From: Paracoccaceae bacterium
GTDB taxonomy: Bacteria; Pseudomonadota; Alphaproteobacteria; Rhodobacterales; Rhodobacteraceae
NCBI GenBank assembly: GCA_024742835.1
Contig: JANSXS010000007.1
Coordinates: 1-64,000 of the forward strand
Length of the DNA: 64,000 nucleotides
Direction: 5' to 3'
Shown: piece by piece, positions 56,888 through 64,000 of the stretch
Numbering within the stretch: the first letter of the stretch is position 1
Layout of the letters: every line of letters starts with the position of its first letter
The notes under the pieces: model-generated
What the model was told of the DNA's origin: nothing
The model's input: only the letters and a program-made list of their open reading frames with translations
The model's database searches: none
Program-made: the position numbers and the translations under genes

Positions 56888-59230
56888 TCAAAAATCCGTG
56901 CTGACCGTGATGTCGAACTGGCGCTCGATATCGCCGGGTTCCTTTTGCAGCGCTTCCGAGAAGTTCATGCGAAGCGGGCCGAAGGGCGATTGCCAGAACA
57001 GCGACAGTCCAACCACGTGACGCGCCTTGAAATCATCGGAAGTCACGCCGCCAAAGGTGTTGTCCAGTCCCCAGATCGAGCCGATGTCATAAAACGCGCC
57101 CCCCGAGATACCGTATTCCTCGGGCAGGCCAAGTGGAAACTCGGCATCAAGTTTGGCGACGGCAAAAAAGTTGCCGCCCAGATGCTCGTTGTTCTGAATC
57201 GGCCCCATGCCATTGGAGGGAAAACCGCGCATGACCTGCCCGGTATAGCGATCAATGGCGCGGGTGTCGCGGTTGTCGAGAAAGTCAACCGCGCCGCCTT
57301 CCAGCGACGCGCGCAGCGTCACTTCCTCGCTCAGAACCTTGGTCTGTGCGACGATACGAGCGGAGCTTTTGAGATATTCCAGATCGCCGCCAAGCCCGGC
57401 ATATTCCAGACCGAAATCAAGCAGGACACCGGCGTTCGGATCAAGCCCGGACCGCCGGGTATCGTAGGTAAACCGATAACCGATCGCGCTGCTGTAAAGG
57501 CCGCCGCGCGTGGCCTCGTCGCGCAACAAGATCGAATTGCCCCCCTGCGCCACGGTCGGATAATTATCCATCTCGGAATAGCCGGCGCTGTAATAGACCG
57601 ACAAGCGGCTGTTTTCAGCCACCGGGAAGGTCAGTGTCGGCTGAAAAATGCCCCGGACAGTATCGTAAAAGCTGTTGTTGCCGTCGGTTTCGATCAGTGA
57701 GGTCTGCAACGAAAACTCCAGATCCCGGCCCAAAAAGGCGGGTTCGGAAAAGATCAGGTTGTAATTCGCCGTTTCACCCGACGCCGAGATCTGTGCCGTC
57801 AATCGCTGGCCGCGACCAAGGAAGTTGCGCTCTGAAAAGCCCAGCGTCAGACCAAAACCCGCATCCGACGAATAGCTACCCCCAAAGCTGAGCGTGCCGG
57901 TGGTCGTTTCCTCGACATCCACATCGACAAGCACCTGATCGGGCCGCGACCCTTCGCGGGCGTTCACGTCCACCGTCTCGAAAAAGCGCAGAGCGCGGAT
58001 ACGCTCAGCCGCTTCACGCACCTGACGCGGGTTGAAGGAATCGCCCTCTATCACGTCGAACTGACGCCGTATCACCCGATCGAGCGTTGTGGTGTTGCCT
58101 TCGATATCAATGCGTTCGACAAAAACCCGCGGCCCGCGCACAAGCCGAAACTCCACGTCCAGCGTCAGGTCGCGGTCGTTGCGCGTCACACGCGGCTCCA
58201 CGCGCAGGAAATCCACCCCCTGCTTAATGCCCAGGCGTTCCATCCGCGCAATCGAGTTTTCGATCAGTGTCGGCGAATACACCACGCCCGGCCGCAGCTT
58301 GATCACATCCTGATAAGCGTCGGCATCCACGTCGGAAAGGTCGCTGACCGTTGTGATCTCGCCAAAGCGGAATTGCTGACCCTCTTGGACGTTGAAGGTT
58401 ATGAAATACCCGTCACGTTCCCGCGCCAGTTCGGCGTTGGTCCCGGTCACACGGAAATCGACATAGCCGCGCGACAGGTAGAAATCCTGAAGCACTTGCT
58501 TGTCGAATTCCAGCCTGTCCTCGACAAAGGTATCGCGCGCGATCAAGGCCCTGAAAATCCCGGCCTGCTTGCTGTCCAGAACGCGGCGCAGACGACGGTC
58601 GGAATAGGCGCGATTGCCGATAAAGCCGATGCGCTGCACCTCGATCCCCTTGCCCTCGAATATTTCAAAGACCAGATCGACGCGATTATCGCTGCGACGG
58701 ATCACTTTTGGCGTCACGCGCGCGGAGATACGCCCGTTCTGTTCATAGGCTTCATTGATGATCGCCACGTCGCGTTCCGCGCGGGTCGGGCTGAACACCT
58801 GGCGCGGCTGGGTTTCGATAAAGCCCTCAAGTTCTTCATCCTTGAGCTTGCTGTTGCCCTCGAATGCGATGCGGTTGATCGTCGGAAATTCCACGACCCG
58901 GATAACAAGGGTGTCTCCCTGCGGCGTGATTTCCACATCCTCGAAAAGCCCGGTACCAAGGATCCGTTGATAAGCGTCATTCAGCTCACCGGCAGAGACC
59001 GTCTCGCCCCGTGCGATACCCGCATAGGTCAGGATCGTCGCCGTCTCGATGCGCTGATTGCCCTCGATCGAAACCGAGTTGAACCGATAGTTTTGCGCCT
59101 CGGCGCGCTCCGGCAGGGCCAGCGCACAAACGATCACGAAAAGCGCAAAGAACCCGCGCAGCGCGGATGACAGGAAATCTTGGCGGAAAAGGCGTGATGC
59201 CCCGGCCCGGCGGTTATGCAGCATGATCAA
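56888..59230 (-). CDS. bamA: Outer-membrane protein assembly factor BamA
   Basis: BamA inserts beta-barrels into the outer membrane. The 780-aa protein has a signal peptide (about 1-45, ending ERAEA), five POTRA domains (about 47-450; first begins NYRFNSVSIEGNQRIETATI) and a C-terminal 16-stranded barrel with GLSLFWQSPFGPLRMNFSEA and a terminal Phe (VSTDF) typical of outer-membrane proteins. It follows rseP with a small membrane gene between, and precedes skp. Confidence 0.96.
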   Translation of the reverse strand: MIMLHNRRAGASRLFRQDFLSSALRGFFALFVIVCALALPERAEAQNYRFNSVSIEGNQRIETATILTYAGIARGETVSAGELNDAYQRILGTGLFEDVEITPQGDTLVIRVVEFPTINRIAFEGNSKLKDEELEGFIETQPRQVFSPTRAERDVAIINEAYEQNGRISARVTPKVIRRSDNRVDLVFEIFEGKGIEVQRIGFIGNRAYSDRRLRRVLDSKQAGIFRALIARDTFVEDRLEFDKQVLQDFYLSRGYVDFRVTGTNAELARERDGYFITFNVQEGQQFRFGEITTVSDLSDVDADAYQDVIKLRPGVVYSPTLIENSIARMERLGIKQGVDFLRVEPRVTRNDRDLTLDVEFRLVRGPRVFVERIDIEGNTTTLDRVIRRQFDVIEGDSFNPRQVREAAERIRALRFFETVDVNAREGSRPDQVLVDVDVEETTTGTLSFGGSYSSDAGFGLTLGFSERNFLGRGQRLTAQISASGETANYNLIFSEPAFLGRDLEFSLQTSLIETDGNNSFYDTVRGIFQPTLTFPVAENSRLSVYYSAGYSEMDNYPTVAQGGNSILLRDEATRGGLYSSAIGYRFTYDTRRSGLDPNAGVLLDFGLEYAGLGGDLEYLKSSARIVAQTKVLSEEVTLRASLEGGAVDFLDNRDTRAIDRYTGQVMRGFPSNGMGPIQNNEHLGGNFFAVAKLDAEFPLGLPEEYGISGGAFYDIGSIWGLDNTFGGVTSDDFKARHVVGLSLFWQSPFGPLRMNFSEALQKEPGDIERQFDITVSTDF

Positions 59231-59380
59231 ACCCAGTCAGAGGACAGCGTGGTTGCAGCGTCAGTAACGCCTCTGAGAGGGGTTGTCAAAACGCGACTGT
59301 CCGTTGAGGCAAGCCTCCGCAAAGACCTGCGACAAGGCTTGAAACCGCGTCTGCGCGCCGCCGCGTGGCCCGGCATTGCC

Positions 59381-59456
59381 TAAAGCGTTTCGCTCGATTT
59401 TTGCGCGGGTTCCACCTTGAGCTGACGGCTCGGGTTCAAGGCAGACCGCCTTGACC
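59381..59456. repeat. Shortened AAAGCGTTT repeat, copy C (~76 bp)
   Basis: TAAAGCGTTTCGCTCGATTT opens the element, and its later part (GGGTTCCACCTTGAGCTGAC, GGGTTCAAGGCAGACCGCC) parallels the 3' half of copy B with the middle deleted. The right terminal repeat is degraded. It lies 2 nt from the stop of the small gene at 59459. Confidence 0.5.
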
Positions 59457-59458
59457 TG

Positions 59459-59584
59459 TCAGAAAGAGCCGATAAAGGCCCCCGCCCATAGCGCCAGTGC
59501 AAGGGTGGCCAGAAACAGCATCCTGTCCAGGTTGAGGGTCATCAACACGGTCATCCCGCGATATCCGCTCATGATGTGCTGCAT
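59459..59584 (-). CDS. Small membrane protein, 41 aa
   Basis: ATG 59584 follows AGGGTGA at good spacing; the longer frame (to 59650) is less likely. The 41-residue product has a polar start (MQHIMSGYRGMTVLMTLNLD) and one hydrophobic helix (about 22-38, MLFLATLALALWAGAFIG). It lies between rseP and bamA. No family recognised. Confidence 0.5.
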   Translation of the reverse strand: MQHIMSGYRGMTVLMTLNLDRMLFLATLALALWAGAFIGSF

Positions 59585-59673
59585 GTTCGTCACCCTGGCC
59601 TGAATTGCGTCAGTGCCGGGATGCACTCCAATTATGGCGGCTTTCGGCACTAGATTGTGTCAAAAACAAGGAA

Positions 59674-59706
59674 GGTGCCCCGACGCGCAACCGCGCCGGG
59701 GGCACC
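59674..59706 (-). terminator. Terminator after rseP
   Basis: GGTGCCCC / GGGGCACC forms an 8-bp stem around a 17-nt loop just past the rseP stop, and is followed leftward by TTCCTTGTTTTT. Confidence 0.5.
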
Positions 59707-59710
59707 GCCG

Positions 59711-61051
59711 TCAGGGGCAAAAGATATCGTTGAACAGGGCAAACACCATCAGGCTCAGCACCAGCGTCAGGCCCACCGTCATCATCACGCGCAACGCCTT
59801 GTCGCTGGGTGGCCGCCCGCGAACTGCCTCATAGGCGTAAAACACAAGATGCCCGCCATCGAGAACCGGAATCGGAAACAGATTCAACAGACCCACCGCT
59901 GTGGACAAAACCGCGATGAACCAGATGAAACTGTCCAGACCCTGGCTTGCCATCGCGCCCGACACCTCGGCGATGCCGATGGGGCCGGACATGTTGCAAC
60001 TGCTGATCGCACCCGTAACCATGTGGTACAGCCCGGAAATGGAGCCTTCCACCACCGCATATGTCTGTGCCACGGCATCGCTGAACGCGGCACCCGGCCC
60101 CTTGCGTTCGGTCGCCAGTTCAAAGGCCAGTCCACCCGCAATGCCGATCCGCCAATTGGTCTCGAACCCGCCTTCCGGGCGGGGTTCGTCAACCCGTTTG
60201 GGGGTCAGATCATAGTCAAGAAGTGTCCCATCGCGCCACACGGTCAGATTCGCCGTCGCCCCGTTAGAGGATTCGATCACGTCTCTTAGCTCATCGAAAA
60301 CGGCGATGTCCTGCCCTGCCACGGCGACGATCACGTCGCCCTGTTTCAGCCCGGTTTCATACGCAGCGGATCGCGGGGCAAGCTGCACCACCAGCGGCGG
60401 CATCGGATGCGGCCCCTGCACGGTCATTTCCCGGCCATCGCGGCGCACGCGGTAGTCCAGTAACGATTCCTCCGGCAACGCCTCGATGAAATCGTTGAAC
60501 CGATCGCCCTCGCGGCTTTCCCAATCAGGCATCGCGATACCCGCGATAGAGATCAGCTCGTCCCCCTCTTGCAGGGTCACGCTTTCGCTGACCGGCAGAT
60601 CGCGCAGGTCGCCCACGCGCAACGGCTCCGCCACCTGCCCCTGGAACATCATCACAGATCCGAACACCAGGATCGACAGGGCAAAGTTGAACACCGGGCC
60701 CGCCGCCACCGTCAGCGTGCGCGCCCAAAGCGGCGCGCCCAGCATGGTCTGCCGCCGCTCCGCCGGTGGCATGGCGTCAACGCTGTCATCATGGGTGGCA
60801 CTAGCGGCATCGCCATCGCCCTTGAACTTGACAAAGCCCCCCAGCGGCAGCGCGGCCAGTTGCCAGCGCGTGCCATGCTTGTCGACCCGCGACAACAAAA
60901 CCGGCCCGAAGCCAAGCGAAAACACATCCGCCTTTATCCCGCACCAGCGGCCAACGATGTAATGGCCATATTCATGGATCGCCACAATCACCGAAAGCGC
61001 CGCCACAAAGGCAAGCAAGGTCATGAAAAGGCCGCCGAATTCCGGGAGCAA
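59711..61051 (-). CDS. rseP: RseP-type site-2 intramembrane zinc metalloprotease
   Basis: RseP cuts membrane-bound anti-sigma factors and signal peptides. The 446-aa protein has the zinc motif IHEYGHYIVGRWCG (HExxH, about 26-39), two PDZ-like regions (TLQEGDELISIAGIAM, YETGLKQGDVIVAVAG), and the C-terminal LLNLFPIPVLDGGHL (NPDG-type) with the third ligand. It starts at TTG 61051 behind a strong GGAGG. Upstream 168 nt lie between it and cdsA, where relatives often carry dxr. Confidence 0.95.
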   Translation of the reverse strand: MLPEFGGLFMTLLAFVAALSVIVAIHEYGHYIVGRWCGIKADVFSLGFGPVLLSRVDKHGTRWQLAALPLGGFVKFKGDGDAASATHDDSVDAMPPAERRQTMLGAPLWARTLTVAAGPVFNFALSILVFGSVMMFQGQVAEPLRVGDLRDLPVSESVTLQEGDELISIAGIAMPDWESREGDRFNDFIEALPEESLLDYRVRRDGREMTVQGPHPMPPLVVQLAPRSAAYETGLKQGDVIVAVAGQDIAVFDELRDVIESSNGATANLTVWRDGTLLDYDLTPKRVDEPRPEGGFETNWRIGIAGGLAFELATERKGPGAAFSDAVAQTYAVVEGSISGLYHMVTGAISSCNMSGPIGIAEVSGAMASQGLDSFIWFIAVLSTAVGLLNLFPIPVLDGGHLVFYAYEAVRGRPPSDKALRVMMTVGLTLVLSLMVFALFNDIFCP

Positions 61052-61219
61052 GGCAAATCCTCCAAAGTTATGGGGTCAAAACGCGGGCAGGATGGCCCGA
61101 TCCGACATCTGATGGCAGATGGCCTGTCGGGGCACAGGTATCAAGCCCGAGAGTGGCGGCAATATGGCCGCAGCCGGGCCGAAGCCGCGCAAAGACGGCT
61201 CGATTTCGCGGCATCCGAC

Positions 61220-62002
61220 TCATGTCATCGCCGCCGGCAAAAGGCCAAACGCCCATAGCAAAAGCGCCATCACACTGGCCCCCAACAGCGCATCGAACCG
61301 GTCGAGCACGCCGCCATGGCCGGGAATAAGCGCGGAGCTGTCCTTGATCCCCTGACGTCGTTTCATCGCACTCTCAAGGATATCGCCCATCTGCCCTGCG
61401 AAAGCGACCAGCACGGACATCACGACCAACCATGGCCCCGCGCCCAAAGGCCCGGCGAACAGCGCGCCAACCACGGCCGCCAGTGCCCAGCCCGCCACCG
61501 TGCCCGACCATGTCTTTTTCGGGCTCAGCCGGGGCCAGAACTTTGGTCCGCCCAGCATCCGGCCCGCGAAATAGCCCATAACATCCGAGCCGATGACCAC
61601 CGCGATCACCCACAGGATCCAGCCGGTTCCCGCCTCTACTCGCAGCCAGATCAACGCGAAACTGGCCAGCATCACCCAGGCCACCAGCCCGAACAGCATC
61701 AGCCGGTCACGCGGGATCCGCCCCGCCGCAACCAGCCCCGGCACCAGCAGCAAAGGCAGCGCCAGCAGCACCGGCACCCAGCCTGCCAGCAAAAGCAGCG
61801 CTGCGCCAAGACTGCCCAGCCAAGGGGCGTGACGCGCCCCGAACATGCGCGCCGCCTCCCACGTCATCAGACCGCAGACACCACAGGACAGGATGGCAAA
61901 CAACGCCCCGCCCATCCAGATGGCGACACCGCCAACCACGGCGATTGCAACGCCCGAATAGAGTCGCGGCCCGAGATCATACCATCGCGCGGCTGCGCTC
62001 AT
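61220..62002 (-). CDS. cdsA: Phosphatidate cytidylyltransferase
   Basis: CdsA makes CDP-diacylglycerol for phospholipids. The 260-aa protein has about eight hydrophobic segments and the signature SPKKTWSGTVAGWALAAVVG (about 162-181) with the conserved SPKKT. It overlaps uppS by 4 nt. It is somewhat short but in the alphaproteobacterial range. Confidence 0.93.
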   Translation of the reverse strand: MSAAARWYDLGPRLYSGVAIAVVGGVAIWMGGALFAILSCGVCGLMTWEAARMFGARHAPWLGSLGAALLLLAGWVPVLLALPLLLVPGLVAAGRIPRDRLMLFGLVAWVMLASFALIWLRVEAGTGWILWVIAVVIGSDVMGYFAGRMLGGPKFWPRLSPKKTWSGTVAGWALAAVVGALFAGPLGAGPWLVVMSVLVAFAGQMGDILESAMKRRQGIKDSSALIPGHGGVLDRFDALLGASVMALLLWAFGLLPAAMT

Positions 62003-62739
62003 GCCGACACAGCCCCGAAACGCCGGTCGCGCGTGCCGTATCCACGCAGCAGCCCGTCAAAGATATCCGGGGTGAAATCGGGCCAGAGCGTGTCGATGAA
62101 TTCATATTCCGCATAAGCGGACTGCCACAGCAAAAAGTTCGATATGCGCGCCTCGCCCGAGGTGCGGATCACCAGATCCGGGTCAGGCAACACGCAGGTG
62201 TCAAGGTAGCGTGGCAGCGTTTCCTCGTCCACATCGTCGGGATGCAAGCGCCCCTCGGCCACATCCCGCGCCAGCCGCTTGGTGGCGCGCGTAACCTCGT
62301 CGCGCCCACCGTAATTCAGCGCGATGGTCAGGTTGGTGCCGGTACACCCCACTGTCATCTCCTCGGCCTCGTCCATCAGCCCGCGCAGCTTTGCATCAAG
62401 CCGGGGCCGGTCGCCGATGAACCGCACCCGCACGTTTTCTTTCACGAAGGCCTGCATCTCTTTCATGATGTAGCGCCGGAACAGGCTCATCAGCCCGGCG
62501 ACCTCGGTCTGGGTGCGCTTCCAGTTCTCTGTCGAAAAAGCAAAGATGGTGAGGTACTTTACTCCGAATTCCGGGCAAGATGACACGATTTCACGCACCC
62601 GGCGCGCCCCGGCATGATGCCCGAAAAGACGCGGGCGCCCGCGCTTTTGCGCCCAGCGCCCATTACCGTCCATGATGATCGCGACATGTCTAGGGCCGGT
62701 TCTTGGCGCTGTCGGTTCCATGTCGCGCTTGCCTACCAT
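61999..62739 (-). CDS. uppS: Undecaprenyl pyrophosphate synthase
   Basis: UppS builds the C55 lipid carrier for peptidoglycan and LPS. The 246-aa protein has HVAIIMDGNGRWAQKRGRPR (about 18-37; catalytic Asp), SGHHAG-like FGHHAGARRVREIV, and the C-terminal RTSGEARISNFLLWQSAYAE (about 191-210). A start at the second Met (62721) is also possible. It overlaps cdsA and follows frr by 1 nt. Confidence 0.95.
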   Translation of the reverse strand: MVGKRDMEPTAPRTGPRHVAIIMDGNGRWAQKRGRPRLFGHHAGARRVREIVSSCPEFGVKYLTIFAFSTENWKRTQTEVAGLMSLFRRYIMKEMQAFVKENVRVRFIGDRPRLDAKLRGLMDEAEEMTVGCTGTNLTIALNYGGRDEVTRATKRLARDVAEGRLHPDDVDEETLPRYLDTCVLPDPDLVIRTSGEARISNFLLWQSAYAEYEFIDTLWPDFTPDIFDGLLRGYGTRDRRFGAVSA

Positions 62740-62740
62740 C

Positions 62741-63304
62741 TCAGACCTGCATGATCTCGGCTTGCTTGGCGTCCAGCGCCTCGTCCACCGCCTTGATATA
62801 GCTGTCGGTCATCTCCTGCACGGCGGTTTCCCAGAACTTCTGGTCGTCTTCGGACATGCCGTCGGCCTTGGCCTTCTTGATGCGGTCCATGCCGTCGCGC
62901 CGCACGTTGCGCACGGCCACGCGCGCGCTTTCGGCATATTGGGCGGCAACGCGGGTCAGCTCCTTGCGGCGCTCCTCGTTCAGCTCCGGGATAGGCAGCA
63001 TGATGATCGGGCCGTTCATCTGCGGATTGATCCCCAGACCGCTTTCGCGGATGGCCTTTTCCACCTTGTTGATCATGCCCTTATCCCAGACATTGATCGT
63101 CACCATCCGCGGCTCGGGCACATTCACGGTGCCGACCTGATTGATCGGGGTCTTTTGCCCATAGGCGTCGACCATGATCGGCTCAAGCATACTGGCGCTT
63201 GCCCGCCCCGTGCGCAACGAGGCGAATTCCGTGCGCAGCGCGGTCATGGCACCGTCCATGCGGCGCTCAAGATCGCCGGTATCCAGTTCAAACTCTTCCG
63301 ACAT
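62741..63304 (-). CDS. frr: Ribosome recycling factor
   Basis: RRF splits post-termination ribosomes with EF-G. The 187-aa protein has the tRNA-mimic fold: [20 protein letters not shown] (about 16-35), helices with [20 protein letters not shown] (about 84-103) and [20 protein letters not shown] (about 128-147). Length is exact for the family. Between pyrH and uppS. Confidence 0.96.
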   Translation of the reverse strand: MSEEFELDTGDLERRMDGAMTALRTEFASLRTGRASASMLEPIMVDAYGQKTPINQVGTVNVPEPRMVTINVWDKGMINKVEKAIRESGLGINPQMNGPIIMLPIPELNEERRKELTRVAAQYAESARVAVRNVRRDGMDRIKKAKADGMSEDDQKFWETAVQEMTDSYIKAVDEALDAKQAEIMQV

Positions 63305-63348
63305 GCGTGTGTATCCTCTCTCCTGCCCGCCGCGTGGCCCTTGTAGTC

Positions 63349-64000
63349 TCAGCCATGCACCTTTGTATAGGTGCCCGTCCCATCAAGGATGGACCGGAAC
63401 CCGCCCGGTTCGTCCAGTGAAAAGACGATGATCGGCAGGCTGTTGTCACGTGCCAGCGCGATGGCGCTGGCATCCATCACGTCAAGATGCTTGGCCAGCA
63501 CCTCGTCATAAGTCACCGTCTCGTAGCGCACCGCGTCGGCGTGCTTGATCGGGTCCTTGTCATACACCCCGTCCACCTTGGTGCCCTTGAAGATCGCCTC
63601 GCAGGCCATCTCGTTGGCCCGCAGCGTTGCGGCGGTGTCGGTGGTGAAATACGGATTGCCGGTGCCCGCGGCAAAGATGCAGACGCGTTTTTTCTCCAGA
63701 TGCCGCACCGCGCGGCGCCGGATATATGGCTCGGCCACCTCGTCCATGCGAATGGCCGTGATCACCCGGCAATAGACGCCCAGCTTTTCCAGCGCGCTTT
63801 GCATCGCCAGCGCATTCATCACCGTGGCCAGCATACCCATGTAATCGGCGGTCGTGCGTTCCATCCCCTGTGCGCTGCCTTGCAGCCCGCGAAAGATGTT
63901 ACCGCCCCCGATCACCATGCAGATCTCCACGCCCATGTCGTGGACGATCTTGACCTCGCGGGCGATCCGCTCGACGGTGGGCGGGTTCAGCCCGTACCCC
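63349..64000 (-). CDS. pyrH: Uridylate kinase, 5' end cut by window edge
   Basis: PyrH phosphorylates UMP. The visible 217 codons cover most of the protein: [74 protein letters not shown] and [20 protein letters not shown]. The start codon lies beyond position 64000. It precedes frr by 44 nt, the usual pyrH-frr order. Confidence 0.95.
   Translation of the reverse strand, partial: GYGLNPPTVERIAREVKIVHDMGVEICMVIGGGNIFRGLQGSAQGMERTTADYMGMLATVMNALAMQSALEKLGVYCRVITAIRMDEVAEPYIRRRAVRHLEKKRVCIFAAGTGNPYFTTDTAATLRANEMACEAIFKGTKVDGVYDKDPIKHADAVRYETVTYDEVLAKHLDVMDASAIALARDNSLPIIVFSLDEPGGFRSILDGTGTYTKVHG

Overview
This window comes from a GC-rich alphaproteobacterial chromosome, most likely Rhodobacterales (Roseobacter/Rhodobacteraceae type). 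The evidence is the side-by-side ctrA and sciP-like genes, a DksA with a degenerate zinc finger, a SPOR protein, nagZ, scpA and scpB set downstream of argS, the pyrH-frr-uppS-cdsA-rseP-bamA-skp-fabZ-lpxA-lpxI-lpxB envelope cluster, and codon usage typical of the group. The genus cannot be fixed from the sequence alone. I saw no rRNA, tRNA, CRISPR array, prophage or insertion sequence.

Layout. 1-1.8 kb holds small secreted or unknown proteins. 1.8-9.4 kb is a leftward block: dgt, an SDR-like gene, argS, a SPOR protein, nagZ, scpA and scpB. erpA (9.5 kb) and xth (12.6 kb) flank a leftward three-gene cassette: a five-repeat FTSSL peptide, a 362-aa helical protein and an EamA exporter. 13.3-19.1 kb has a flavin monooxygenase, dksA, and a MoxR ATPase / DUF2927 lipoprotein / VWA module. 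19.2-20.9 kb has an AT-rich islet and rplM-rpsI. 21-25 kb has a MocR regulator divergent from a DUF1127 gene, with repeated palindromic operators, and a second MoxR/VWA pair. 25-33 kb runs rightward: an unknown gene, pyrC, pyrE, dnaB, a sulfotransferase-like gene, alr and mlaEF. 33-39 kb has a PqiA-like protein, a membrane coiled-coil protein, radA, cvpA, a small DMT protein and purF, which is interrupted by an in-frame TGA. 39-45.5 kb has a thioesterase, enoyl-CoA hydratase, trmFO, a methyltransferase, gluQ, hisI, a NifU-like protein and a haem sensor. 45.7-51.4 kb runs leftward: sciP-like, ctrA, ligA, recG and a 40-codon membrane-protein gene behind a LexA box. mnmA (51.7 kb) faces the lipid A / outer-membrane / phospholipid cluster that fills the rest and ends in a pyrH cut by the window edge.

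Most genes are housekeeping: chromosome condensation, tRNA charging and modification, pyrimidine and purine synthesis, replication and repair, and envelope assembly. The points most worth following are (1) the SOS-box small membrane protein at 45.7-45.9 kb, which resembles the SidA class of division inhibitors in size, topology and regulation; (2) the FTSSL repeat-peptide / helical protein / EamA cassette inserted between erpA and xth; and (3) the TGA at a probable cysteine position in an otherwise intact purF. Secondary points are a family of palindromic AAAGCGTTT elements, one copy lying inside the DUF1127 coding sequence, and three back-to-back perfect hairpins after mlaF.
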